Source of the DNA: Gluconacetobacter liquefaciens
Lineage (GTDB): Bacteria; Pseudomonadota; Alphaproteobacteria; Acetobacterales; Acetobacteraceae
Assembly (NCBI RefSeq): GCF_003350405.1
Contig: NZ_QQAW01000010.1
Span: 54,932-118,931, forward strand
Direction of reading: 5' to 3'
Length of the DNA stretch: 64,000 bases
The position numbers were made by a program, and so were the translations under genes. Each line of letters begins with the position of its first letter. The first letter of the stretch is position 1. The notes under the pieces are model-generated. The model had not been told where the DNA came from, did no database searches, and saw only the letters and a list, made by a program, of their open reading frames with translations. This document shows, piece by piece, positions 1 to 7,941 of this stretch.

Positions 1-353
1 AGCGTGGTGGCGGCGACGGCCAGCGGGTCGATTTCGGCGGCCTCCACCATGCTGGCGCCGACCTGCGCGCAGGCGATGGCGGCGATGCCGCAGCCCGCCG
101 CGAAATCCAGCACCCGGCGGCCGGCGACCAGGGCGGGATTGTCCAGGATATGGCGGGCCAGCAACTGGCCGCCGGGCCAGGCGAAGGCCCAGAAGGGGGG
201 CTCGATATCCTGCCGGGTCAGCCAGTCTTCGCTGGCCTGCCAGATCGGGGTGATCTCGGTGGCCAGGTGCAGCGTGATCTCGGGCACCAGCGGGGCGTGG
301 GCCGGGCTGGTGTTGGCGAGGATGAAGGATTCGGGATCGGGGCGGGTGCTCAT
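1..353 (-). CDS. Class I SAM-dependent methyltransferase, C-terminus cut by window edge
   Basis: Only the first ~117 residues are present; the gene runs off the left edge. After a Trp-rich stretch (residues 38-60, including PPFWAFAWPGGQLLARH) comes the SAM-binding motif I, VLDFAAGCGIAAIA (from residue 81), then an acidic motif II (AAEIDPLAV). This arrangement matches the small PrmA-like/ETF-beta lysine or nicotinamide methyltransferase-like family common in alphaproteobacteria. The true substrate cannot be told from sequence. Its ATG overlaps the ubiA TGA in an ATGA arrangement (350-353), so it is probably translationally coupled to ubiA. Family confident, substrate unknown. Confidence 0.8.
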   Translation of the reverse strand, partial: MSTRPDPESFILANTSPAHAPLVPEITLHLATEITPIWQASEDWLTRQDIEPPFWAFAWPGGQLLARHILDNPALVAGRRVLDFAAGCGIAAIACAQVGASMVEAAEIDPLAVAATT

Positions 354-1264
354 CGGCCGGTCAGCCCGGCCAGGATAGCCAGGGCCACGGCCAGCCCCGT
401 CTCGCGGTTGGAGCGGAACAGCATCAGGCAGCGGCGCGGATCGGTGCTGTCGAGATGGGCGACCTGCCAGCCCAGCGCGATGGCGGGCAGCACCATCGCC
501 ACCCAGAAGCCGATGGTGCAGCCGGCCAGCCAGCCCGCCAAAAGCAGGGCTGCCACGGCCAGTCCGTAGCAGGCCCCGACGAACTGGCGGGGTTGGCCCG
601 CCCACAGGCGGGATGTCGATTTGACGCCGATGCGCGCGTCGTCCTCCATGTCCTGGAAGCCGTAGATGGTGTCGAAGCCGAGCTGCCAGAGGATGGTGGC
701 GGCATAGAGCGCCGCCCATGCGGCGTCGATCCGCCCGGCCGCCGCCGCGTAGCCCATCGGGGCGCCGAAGCCGAAGGTGAAGCCCATGACGAGCTGGGGC
801 CACCAGGTGAAGCGTTTGGCCAGCGGATACAGCCCCACCAGCAGCAGCGAGCCCACGCCCAGCAGGCGGCAGAGCCCGTTGAGTTGCAGCAGGATGACCA
901 GTCCGATCGCCAGCAGCAGGGCGAGGAACCAGGCGGCCTGGCGCATGCGCAGCGCACCGGAGGCCAGGGGGCGGCCCGCCGTGCGCGCCACCATCCGGTC
1001 GATATCGCGATCCCACATGTCGTTGACCACGCAGCCGGCCGACCGCATCACCACGCTGCCGATCCCGAACAGCAGCGCCAGCCGCAGGCGCTCGCCGGCC
1101 TCGACCCCGCCGGGCAGCAGGATGCCCCACAGGCCGGGCAGGAACAGCAGCCAGGTGCCGATGGGCCGGTCCAGCCGTGCCAGCAGCGCGTATGGGCGCA
1201 GCGCCGCGGGCAGGCGGCTGATCCAGCCTGTGGTCCGGATGTCGGTATGGGGGAGCGGGGTCAC
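350..1264 (-). CDS. ubiA: 4-hydroxybenzoate polyprenyltransferase
   Basis: Membrane prenyltransferase that attaches the polyprenyl chain to 4-hydroxybenzoate in ubiquinone synthesis. Both Asp-rich Mg-diphosphate motifs are visible: NDMWDRDIDRMVARTAGRPL and YGFQDMEDDARIGVKST, with multiple hydrophobic helices around them. I chose the GTG at 1264, which has GGAG about 8 nt upstream and gives a 304-residue protein of normal UbiA length. An ATG at 1378 would add 38 Pro/Ala-rich residues that do not look like the family. The gene diverges from rsmE and its stop overlaps the start of the next methyltransferase gene. Confidence 0.93.
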   Translation of the reverse strand: MTPLPHTDIRTTGWISRLPAALRPYALLARLDRPIGTWLLFLPGLWGILLPGGVEAGERLRLALLFGIGSVVMRSAGCVVNDMWDRDIDRMVARTAGRPLASGALRMRQAAWFLALLLAIGLVILLQLNGLCRLLGVGSLLLVGLYPLAKRFTWWPQLVMGFTFGFGAPMGYAAAAGRIDAAWAALYAATILWQLGFDTIYGFQDMEDDARIGVKSTSRLWAGQPRQFVGACYGLAVAALLLAGWLAGCTIGFWVAMVLPAIALGWQVAHLDSTDPRRCLMLFRSNRETGLAVALAILAGLTGR

Positions 1265-1407
1265 GCTGGGGTCTCCGTCTGGACACGCGGGCACAATAGA
1301 GGCATCGGGAGCAGCTTGTGCCCGCGTGTGAATGGGGCGCGGGATGGAAGCGGTCAAGGGCCGGGTGCGGGAGGGCATGTTCCCGGCCGGTCGGAGGTGG
1401 TGTCGTC

Positions 1408-2160
1408 ATGAAGGATTGTCCTCGCCTGTTCGCCGATCCGGCTGGAAAGCCGCCGATGGAGGCGGATGCGGTGCGCGATCTGGAGCCGGGGCAGGCCCAT
1501 TACCTTGGCACCGTGATGCGGATGGCGCCGGGGGCGGAGGTTGCGCTGTTCAATGCCGGGGACGGGGAATGGCTGGCCAGTCTGGTGGCGGTGCGGCGCG
1601 ACCGCGCGCAGGTGCAGCTGCTGCATCGCCGCCGCGCGCCCGAGCCCGCATGCGGGCCGGTGTTGCTGTTCGCGCCGCTGAAACGCGATGCCACCGACAT
1701 GGTGGTGCGCATGGGCACCGAGCTGGGCGTGACGCGCTTCCTGCCCGTGCTGACCGAGCGTACCAATACGCATCGCGTCAATGTCGGGCGGCTGGAAGCC
1801 ATTGCGATGGAGGCGGCGGAGCAGTGCGAGCGCCTGGACGTGCCGACGATCGGCGAGCCCGTACGCCTGCCCGAGCAACTGGCGGCGTGGCCGGCCGGGT
1901 GCACCCTGTTCGTGGCGGCGGAGCGCGACGGGCCGGATGACGGGGTGGGGGAGATCGACCGCGTGGCCGATGGCGACGGGCTGCTGGTCGGCCCCGAGGG
2001 CGGGTTTTCCGACGCCGAGCGGCGCATGTTGCGTGCGCGGCCGTTTGTCAGGATGATCACGTTGGGAAAACTGATCCTGCGGGCGGATACGGCGGCGGCA
2101 TGCGGCCTCTCCCTGATGGGGGCTGGCTTCCGGCGCGCGTCTGGTGCAGATTCGCGCTAA
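1408..2160 (+). CDS. rsmE: 16S rRNA (uracil-1498-N3)-methyltransferase
   Basis: SPOUT-class methyltransferase that methylates U1498 of 16S rRNA. The N-terminal PUA-like part contains GQAHYLGTVMRM; the C-terminal SPOUT knot shows LLVGPEGGFSDAER and the closing LGKLILRADTAA, the typical RsmE SAM-binding signature. The ATG at 1408 has GGAGG 9 nt upstream and gives 250 residues, the family norm. An upstream in-frame start at 1318 would run into the ubiA promoter region and is not favoured. The intergenic region with ubiA is about 140 bp. Confidence 0.93.
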   Translation: MKDCPRLFADPAGKPPMEADAVRDLEPGQAHYLGTVMRMAPGAEVALFNAGDGEWLASLVAVRRDRAQVQLLHRRRAPEPACGPVLLFAPLKRDATDMVVRMGTELGVTRFLPVLTERTNTHRVNVGRLEAIAMEAAEQCERLDVPTIGEPVRLPEQLAAWPAGCTLFVAAERDGPDDGVGEIDRVADGDGLLVGPEGGFSDAERRMLRARPFVRMITLGKLILRADTAAACGLSLMGAGFRRASGADSR

Positions 2161-2173
2161 CCGACCGGTCGGT
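2160..2173. promoter_or_regulatory. Perfect 14-bp palindrome, TetR-operator-like
   Basis: ACCGACC/GGTCGGT, a perfect palindrome beginning on the last base of the rsmE stop codon and lying about 62 bp upstream of gshA. Its core resembles operators bound by TetR-family repressors and also the site at 63121-63143. The role is inferred only. Confidence 0.4.
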
Positions 2174-2235
2174 CGCATGGCTGCGGCGGACCCTTCCGTC
2201 GATCCGTTCTGTCTTTGAAGGCTTGTTCAGAAACG

Positions 2236-3648
2236 ATGTCGAACCCCGGCGAGCAAGATACCACCCCTGTTGAATCGATCGGCCAGTTGGCCGGGTTGCT
2301 GGCGGAGGGGGGCAAGCCGCGCGAACGGTGGCGGATCGGCACCGAGCATGAGAAATTCGGCTTTGTCCTGCCGGCCGCCGCCGGGCCGGAGCGGACGCCC
2401 TGGATGCCGCCGCCCTATGCGCCCGACGGAATCGGCGAGATCCTGACCGACCTGAACCGCCAGGATGGCGGTGGCAGATGGGAAGCGATCGAGGACAGGG
2501 GCAAGCTGATCGGGCTGAAGGGAATCGGCCCTGAACGCGGCGGGTCGGTGTCGCTGGAGCCGGCGGGGCAGTTCGAACTGTCGGGCGCGCCGTTGGCCAG
2601 CCTGCATGAGACGGGCCATGAGATGGCCCGGCATTTCGAGGCGATCCGCCCCGTCAGCCGCTCGCTGGGCATCGGCTTCGCGCCGCTGGGCTTCCACCCG
2701 ATGGCGCGGCGCGCGGACATGCCGTGGATGCCCAAGAGCCGCTATGCGATCATGCGCAACTACATGCCCAAGGTCGGCACGCTGGGGCTGGACATGATGA
2801 CGCGGACCTGCACCGTGCAGGTTAATCTGGATTTTGCCTCCGAGACCGACATGCTGCGCAAGCTGCGCGTGTCGCTGGCGTTGCAGCCGGTGGCGACCGC
2901 GCTGTTCGCCAATTCGCCGTTCTATGAGGGGAAGCCGAACGGGCTGCTCTCCAACCGCGCGCATGTGTGGACCGATACCGACAATGTGCGCTCGGGCATG
3001 CCGCTGGCCTTCTTCGATCCGTCATTCGGGTTCGAGGCTTATGTGGAATGGCTGCTGGATGTGCCGATGTATTTCATCGTGCGCGACGGGCAGATCCTGG
3101 ACGTGGCCGGGCGGTCGTTCCGGGCGTGGATGAAGGGCGAGCGCCAGGACGGGCTGGAGGGTCTGGTGCCGACCATCGGCGATTTCGAGGACCATATGAC
3201 CACCGCTTTTACCGATGTGCGGCTGAAGCGCTTCCTGGAAATGCGCGGCGCGGATGCGGGGTCGCCCGAGATGATGCTGGCGCAGTCCGCGCTGTGGGTG
3301 GGCCTGCTGTATGACGATGCGGCGCTGACGGCGGTCGATGCGCTGGTGCGCGAGCGGGACTGGGCGGACTATGTCGCGCTGCGTGCCGCCGTGCCGCGCC
3401 AGGGGCTGGACGCGCCCTGGGCCGGAGGGGTGGCACACGACCTGGCCGCCCGCATGGTGGCGATCGCGGCCGAAGGGCTGCGCGCGCGCGCGGTGACGGA
3501 TGGCAACGGGCGCGACGAGAGCCATCTGCTGGCGCCGTTGCAGGCGATTGCGGCCGGCGCCCCGACCCAGGCCGAGCATTGGCTGGAGCGGTATCATGGC
3601 GCGTGGCAGGGCGATGTGAGCAGGATCTTCGCCGAAGCGGCGGTTTGA
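2236..3648 (+). CDS. gshA: Glutamate--cysteine ligase (plant/alphaproteobacterial type)
   Basis: Catalyses the first step of glutathione synthesis (Glu + Cys + ATP). At ~470 residues with RIGTEHEKFGFV near the N-terminus, SVSLEPAGQFELSGAP, MTRTCTVQVNLDF and the FDPSFGFEAYVEWLLDVPMYF segment, it belongs to the plant-like GCS2/EgtA group used by alphaproteobacteria. Start taken at the ATG of MSNPGEQ; an upstream ATG at 2215 (MKACSET) is in frame but less likely. No gshB is visible nearby. The following ~95 bp before the mbfA remnant are non-coding. Confidence 0.93.
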   Translation: MSNPGEQDTTPVESIGQLAGLLAEGGKPRERWRIGTEHEKFGFVLPAAAGPERTPWMPPPYAPDGIGEILTDLNRQDGGGRWEAIEDRGKLIGLKGIGPERGGSVSLEPAGQFELSGAPLASLHETGHEMARHFEAIRPVSRSLGIGFAPLGFHPMARRADMPWMPKSRYAIMRNYMPKVGTLGLDMMTRTCTVQVNLDFASETDMLRKLRVSLALQPVATALFANSPFYEGKPNGLLSNRAHVWTDTDNVRSGMPLAFFDPSFGFEAYVEWLLDVPMYFIVRDGQILDVAGRSFRAWMKGERQDGLEGLVPTIGDFEDHMTTAFTDVRLKRFLEMRGADAGSPEMMLAQSALWVGLLYDDAALTAVDALVRERDWADYVALRAAVPRQGLDAPWAGGVAHDLAARMVAIAAEGLRARAVTDGNGRDESHLLAPLQAIAAGAPTQAEHWLERYHGAWQGDVSRIFAEAAV

Positions 3649-3672
3649 TCGGTCTCTGATCTGTCGTAGCCG

Positions 3673-3686
3673 ATAACGCGCGTTAT
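3673..3686. repeat. Perfect 14-bp palindrome ATAACGC/GCGTTAT
   Basis: A perfect dyad 25 nt downstream of gshA and 56 nt upstream of the mbfA remnant. It could be a leftover operator of mbfA or part of gshA termination; there is no T-run after it. It does not match the Irr (ICE) box I know. Confidence 0.35.
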
Positions 3687-3742
3687 TCTCGCGATGTCGA
3701 AACGTCTTGTGTATGCCGGGAGAGTTTCGGCATGCAGTTTTC

Positions 3743-3952
3743 ATGCGCCAATTCACGACGCTGAACGATCGAGAGATCCTTGCCTTCGCCATTTCGAACG
3801 AGGACGAAGACGCGCGGCGGCGCGTCGTGTTGCAGGTGATCCAGCCCGGTCTGGTCGGGTTGATGGATGGGTCGGTCTCCACGCTCGCGCCCGTCTTGTG
3901 GCTTCAGCATACGGTTCCTGAACGGATCACGGTTTTTTCGTTCTTTTTTTAA
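3743..3952 (+). pseudogene. mbfA: mbfA remnant (ferritin-like/VIT1 iron exporter), internally deleted and truncated
   Basis: A 69-codon frame begins MRQFTTLNDREILAFAIS, followed by NEDEDARR, which is the usual N-terminus of membrane-bound ferritin MbfA (erythrin-vacuolar iron transport family). It then jumps directly to LQVIQPGLVGLMDGSVSTLA, the entry into the VIT1 membrane domain. About 130 residues of the ferritin-like diiron bundle are therefore missing in frame, and after STLAPV the VIT domain is lost and replaced by an unrelated tail ending at 3952. Intact members exceed 300 residues. I read this as a dead gene; a short functional peptide is unlikely. The family call comes from remembered motifs, without a search. 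Confidence 0.65.
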
Positions 3953-3958
3953 AAGAAC
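3940..3958. terminator. AT-rich perfect hairpin after mbfA remnant
   Basis: GTTCTTTT-ttt-AAAAGAAC: a perfect 8-bp stem with a 3-nt loop overlapping the end of the remnant frame. It is AT-rich, so a weak terminator at best, and may be part of the deletion scar. Confidence 0.35.
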
Positions 3959-4086
3959 ATTTCGGTCGGACCTGCATGGTACGGTCGGCGCCTTGATCTT
4001 GCCGGAATGATCGGGCAACGAAGTCGGGCTGGACCGGTGCCTGCGCGAGGTATCGGCTGGTGACCTCCTGCGACCGACCGGGTGCC

Positions 4087-4746
4087 ATGACGCGACCGAA
4101 CCGCCTGCCTTTCCTGCCGACCCGTCTTGCGACCTGCCTGCTGGGCGGGTTGATGGCCGGGGCCTGTCTGCCCGTGGCCGCGCTGCATGCCCAGACGGCG
4201 GCCGCGACGCTCTCGACCGCCGATCGCGGGTGGGTGCAGCGTATCCAGACCTATCTGGACGGGATTACGACGCTGGAGGCGCAGTTCCAGCAACTGGCTC
4301 CGGACGGCAAGCGGGCCACCGGCACGGCATGGCTGAACCGGCCGGGGCGGATGCGCTTCGAATATGACAAGCCGAGCCCGCTGTTGCTGGTGGCCAATCA
4401 TGGTCAGGTCGTCTTCAACGACAGCCAGTTGGGCCAGACCACGACGCTGCCGCTGGACAAGACGCCGCTGGGGCTGCTGCTGCGGCCCGGCCTGCAACTG
4501 TCGGGCGACGTGACCGTTACGGCTTTCACGCATGCCAACGGGCTGGTGCAGGTTACGCTGGTGCGGACCGCCTCGCCGGGGGACGGGAGCCTGACATTGG
4601 TGTTCCATGACAATCCATTGTCGCTGCGCTCGTGGAGTGTGGTCGATGCGCAGGGACAGGCGACGCAGGTCGATCTGTTCAATGTCCGCCTTGGCGGCGG
4701 CCCGATGCCGGATGGGCTGTTCGATACGAATATTGGTGACCAGTAA
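4087..4746 (+). CDS. lolA: LolA-like outer-membrane lipoprotein carrier
   Basis: Periplasmic carrier moving lipoproteins from the inner membrane to the outer membrane. A Sec signal peptide is visible (basic MTRPNRLPFLPTRL, hydrophobic core, cleavage near LHAQ, residues ~32-36). The mature part carries LolA landmarks: YLDGITTLEAQFQQLAPDG, GTAWLNRPGRMRFEYDKPSP, LLLVANHGQVVFND and a C-terminal RSWSVVDAQGQATQVDLFNV. I used the ATG at 4087, which puts the signal peptide at the N-terminus; 4060 would add nine residues. It is convergent with rsmI. Confidence 0.85.
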   Translation: MTRPNRLPFLPTRLATCLLGGLMAGACLPVAALHAQTAAATLSTADRGWVQRIQTYLDGITTLEAQFQQLAPDGKRATGTAWLNRPGRMRFEYDKPSPLLLVANHGQVVFNDSQLGQTTTLPLDKTPLGLLLRPGLQLSGDVTVTAFTHANGLVQVTLVRTASPGDGSLTLVFHDNPLSLRSWSVVDAQGQATQVDLFNVRLGGGPMPDGLFDTNIGDQ

Positions 4747-4774
4747 GCGGGATGGATCGGCCGGGGATCCGGGG

Positions 4775-5839
4775 CTAGCGGTGCTGCTCGTCAGGCCCGG
4801 CTTCGCGGGCGAGTTCCAGCGCGCGGGCGTAGACCGTACGGCGCGGAAGGTTGATCGCGCCGGCGACCAGGGCCGCTGCATCCTTGACCGACAGGGTCGT
4901 CAGTGCCGCGCGCAGCCGGTCGTCCAGATCGTCGGCACCCGTGTCATCCTCGGCGGGCGGACCCAGCAGGACGGTGATTTCCCCGCGTGCCCGATAGTCG
5001 GCGTACCAGGCGGCCAGTGTGCCGACAGGGCCACGACGCACCTCCTCGAACCGTTTTGTCAGTTCGCGCGCCACGGCGGCGGGACGGTCGGCGCCGAAGA
5101 TGTCGGCGAGGTCGGCCAGCATCTCGGCCAGCCGGTGCGGGGCCTCGTGCCAGATCAGGGTGGCGGACAGGCCGGCCTGCTCGGCGGCGCGCAGTCTGGC
5201 CAGCCCTTCGCGCCTTGCCGCCGTGCGCGGCGGCAGGAAGCCCGAGAACATGAACGGATGCGGCGGCAGGCCGGACAGGGTCAGCGCCGTGATCGCGGCG
5301 TTGGGGCCGGGGACTGCCGTCAGCGTGATATCGGCCGCGATCGCGGCGCGCGCCAGGCGGAAGCCGGGGTCGGAGAGCAGTGGCGTGCCGGCGTCGGAAA
5401 TGATGGCGATGCGGCGGCCGCGTTCCAACTGGCCGATCAGGGCGGGAATGCGCTGCTGCTCGTTATGGTCGTGCAGGGGCTCGGTGCGGGTGGTGATGCC
5501 GCGCGCGATGAGCAGGCGCGCGCTGGTGCGGGTGTCCTCGCACAGGATCAGGTCGGCTTCCGCGAGGGTGGTGGCGGCGCGGTCGCTGAAATCGCCGAGA
5601 TTGCCGATGGGTGTGGAGACAAGCGTCAGCACGCCACGGCCGGGATGGCCGGTGGGCGGGATATCGTCTTCCTCTTCGGCGTGGGTTTCGAACGGGTCCT
5701 CCGCCGGAGGCGTGTCCTCGTGCGTGCCGGGGGCATGACGGGCGGGGTCGGCTCGGCTATGGGAAGATGGCGCAGGGCTGAAGGACGCGGCTTCATGGGG
5801 CGCGTGGAAAGGCAGGGACGAGGAAGATGAATCGGTCAT
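4775..5839 (-). CDS. rsmI: 16S rRNA (cytidine-1402-2'-O)-methyltransferase
   Basis: Tetrapyrrole-methylase-fold enzyme that 2'-O-methylates C1402 in the ribosomal decoding centre. Conserved parts: LTLVSTPIGNLGDFSDRA, LILCEDTRTSARLL, IALISDAGTPLLSDPGF-like (here IAIISDAGTPLLSDPGFRL), and AVPGPNAAITALTLSGLP. The conserved domain starts only at about residue 70; before it is a Ser/Pro/Glu/His-rich low-complexity extension. If the ATG at 5839 is correct, its 5' end overlaps the divergent next gene by 13 bp. An internal GTG at 5632 would start almost at the conserved core, so the start is uncertain. Confidence 0.9.
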   Translation of the reverse strand: MTDSSSSSLPFHAPHEAASFSPAPSSHSRADPARHAPGTHEDTPPAEDPFETHAEEEDDIPPTGHPGRGVLTLVSTPIGNLGDFSDRAATTLAEADLILCEDTRTSARLLIARGITTRTEPLHDHNEQQRIPALIGQLERGRRIAIISDAGTPLLSDPGFRLARAAIAADITLTAVPGPNAAITALTLSGLPPHPFMFSGFLPPRTAARREGLARLRAAEQAGLSATLIWHEAPHRLAEMLADLADIFGADRPAAVARELTKRFEEVRRGPVGTLAAWYADYRARGEITVLLGPPAEDDTGADDLDDRLRAALTTLSVKDAAALVAGAINLPRRTVYARALELAREAGPDEQHR

Positions 5840-7233
5840 TCGCAACCCGGATGCAGAAACAGCCCGTAAAGTCAGCCCGTCAGGGCCTGTCTGGCAAGGC
5901 CGGACTGCTGCTGGCGGCGTCGTTGGCCGGACTGGCGGCCTGCGCCGGTCCGGGCACGGAGCATCCCTTGCCGGTTCCGGCGGTGCCCGAGGCGGTTCCG
6001 CCCGGTCGGACGGTCGGCGTGCTGCTGCCGCTGAGTGGTGGCAACGCGCGGCTGGGCCAGGCGATGCTGTCGGCAACGCGCATGGCGCTGGGCAGCCCGA
6101 CGGCGCCTCCGCTGGATATCCGCGACACGGGTGCCCCCGGTGGGGCGGGGGCGGCGGCGCAGGCTGCTCTTGCGAATGGTGACGGCGTGATCCTCGGGCC
6201 GCTGACGGCGGCCGAGACCGGGCAGGCTGCCGCGGTCTCCACCACGGCGTCGGTGCCGATGCTGGCCTTTACCAGTGACGTGTCGGTCGGCCGGCCTGGG
6301 GTATGGGCACTGGGGATCGCGCCGGAGCAGCAGGTCGAGCGGATGGTGATGGCGGCGCAGGCCGAGGGGCGGCAGCATTTTGCGGCCTTCCTGCCCGAGA
6401 CGGCGCTGGGCCGGGCGATGGGCCGGGCGCTGGCGCGGAATTGCGCGGCGCGGGGCCTGGCCGCGCCGCAGATCGTCTATCATGCCGACAGCCCGGCCAG
6501 CATTACGCAGGGGCTGAAGACCCTGTCCAATTTCGATGTGCGCGCGATGGCGGCGCAGCCTGCCGCCCAGGCGGCATTGCCGCCCGATGCGGCGGCGGCG
6601 GTCGATCCCGTGGGGGGGGCAGTGCCGCAGGCGCAGCCGGCGCCTGCACCCTCGCGATTGGGACCGCCGCCCTTCGACGCGCTGCTGCTGGCCGATACCG
6701 GGCTGCAACTGGCGTCGGTGATCGAGGCGCTGCGTGCGTTCCAGGTGATCGGAGTGCCGCCGGTGCCGGGTGCCGTGGCGACGGCCGATGGGGCCGCGCC
6801 TGCGGCGGTGCCCCTGAATGCCGCCGCCCCGCCGGTGCGAATACTGGGGACGGCGCTGTGGGCATCATTCGCCGGCAAGCTCGGCCAGTTGCAGGGCGCA
6901 TGGTACGCGGCGCCCGACCCGACGGCGCGGCAGCGGTTCGTCCAGCTTTACATGGCGCGCTATCACACCATGCCGACACCCCTGAGCGATCTGGCTTATG
7001 ACGCCTCGGCACTGGTTGGGGCGCTGGATCGTGCGCGACCGGCGGACAGGCCGAACGGCTACACGGTCGAAGCCCTGACGCGGCCGGATGGATTTTCGGG
7101 GGTGGATGGCGTGTTCGGGCTGACGCCGGATGGTCAGACACGCCGGGATCTGGCGATTTTCCAGATCCAGCCCTCAGGGGGCGGGCGGATTGTCAGTCCC
7201 GCGGCGGGGCGTCTGGCGCGGGAGCAGAGCTGA
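5827..7233 (+). CDS. Penicillin-binding protein activator, LpoA-like lipoprotein
   Basis: Periplasmic-binding-fold (Peripla_BP_6) lipoprotein of the YraM/LpoA family, expected to stimulate peptidoglycan synthases from the outer membrane. The N-terminus has a basic stretch, a hydrophobic core LLLAASLAGLAACAG with lipobox LAAC, then a Pro-rich linker. The binding fold begins at RTVGVLLPLSGGNARLGQAM and continues through GDGVILGPLTAAETGQAAAV and FAAFLPETALGRAMGRAL. A Pro/Ala-rich insertion lies near residues 240-280. Start at ATG 5827 follows GGACGAGG; ATG 5851 would avoid overlapping rsmI and still keep the signal peptide. Its place next to rsmI matches the yraL-yraM arrangement seen in other proteobacteria. 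Confidence 0.82.
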   Translation: MNRSFATRMQKQPVKSARQGLSGKAGLLLAASLAGLAACAGPGTEHPLPVPAVPEAVPPGRTVGVLLPLSGGNARLGQAMLSATRMALGSPTAPPLDIRDTGAPGGAGAAAQAALANGDGVILGPLTAAETGQAAAVSTTASVPMLAFTSDVSVGRPGVWALGIAPEQQVERMVMAAQAEGRQHFAAFLPETALGRAMGRALARNCAARGLAAPQIVYHADSPASITQGLKTLSNFDVRAMAAQPAAQAALPPDAAAAVDPVGGAVPQAQPAPAPSRLGPPPFDALLLADTGLQLASVIEALRAFQVIGVPPVPGAVATADGAAPAAVPLNAAAPPVRILGTALWASFAGKLGQLQGAWYAAPDPTARQRFVQLYMARYHTMPTPLSDLAYDASALVGALDRARPADRPNGYTVEALTRPDGFSGVDGVFGLTPDGQTRRDLAIFQIQPSGGGRIVSPAAGRLAREQS

Positions 7234-7257
7234 CGGGCAGAAAAGGGGCGGCGGCGG

Positions 7258-7614
7258 TCAGGCCGCCGCGGTCGCGCCGCAGGCCAGGACAGGGCGGATT
7301 GCGTAGAGCGCCGCTTCGAAGGTCTTGAAGGTGCCCAGCCGGTGGTCGCGCAGATTGTCGACCAGGACCCAGTTCATGCCCTCGGGACGCAACAGATAGG
7401 CCGGATCGGCGTTCTCACGTACCCAGACCAGCACGTGCTCGATCGGGCCGTTGCCGGAGCGGGGAGAAACATCGACGTCGCACAATCCCATACAGGTTCC
7501 GGCGTCGAGCCAGCGCATCAGATATTCCCGATGGCGGGGCAGGAAATTCGCGCGCAGCGAAACGACGTTGTCGGTGGAGAAAGTGGTCGCCTTCAGGGTC
7601 ATCGTCGCGGGCAT
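7258..7614 (-). CDS. Conserved hypothetical protein, 118 aa
   Basis: A soluble, small acidic/aromatic protein with no signal peptide or membrane segment. Segments such as GPIEHVLVWVRENADPAYL and NWVLVDNLRDHRLGTFKTF, followed by EAALYAIRPVL, look like a genuine folded domain, and base usage is coding-like. GAGGAC lies ~9 nt upstream of the ATG. Three cysteines are present, two close together in TCMGLC. It is convergent with the LpoA-like gene. I do not recognise the family; it may be restricted to acetic acid bacteria. Confidence 0.65.
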   Translation of the reverse strand: MPATMTLKATTFSTDNVVSLRANFLPRHREYLMRWLDAGTCMGLCDVDVSPRSGNGPIEHVLVWVRENADPAYLLRPEGMNWVLVDNLRDHRLGTFKTFEAALYAIRPVLACGATAAA

Positions 7615-7941
7615 CTGTCATGTCCTCGGAGTATGGGCGGAACGAGGGAACGCTAGAGCGCGGTGCCGGGCATTGCCAAATTGAATCTGGTGGAAGTCGC
7701 CACTCAAAAAGGCAGAAGTTCGGGTATGTGGCAAAAAAGCAATGATTTGTTGCGAGAAAGACCTAATTTTAGGCACGAAATAGTGCATATGATCGTAACG
7801 TAATCAGCGCGTAAACGTGGGCTTCATCTCTTTGTCACATTTCTGGCGTGAATTGCCTGTGATTGATGCGATTGTGAGACGAATCTGCCCGCGATTGACC
7901 CTTATCGAAGCAGGGCTCGGGATGGATGCAGGGCCTGTGGA
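7615..7941. other. 327-bp intergenic stretch, lower GC
   Basis: Lies between the start of the minus-strand hypothetical and the end of lpxL. AT content is clearly above the flanks, consistent with a promoter for the 118-aa gene. No tRNA, riboswitch signature, strong dyad or convincing small ORF was seen. Confidence 0.5.

Noticed and set aside
3694..3921. 75-codon frame overlapping the mbfA remnant
   Set aside because: Arg/Ala-rich with no homology signal; the other frame contains the recognisable MbfA segments.
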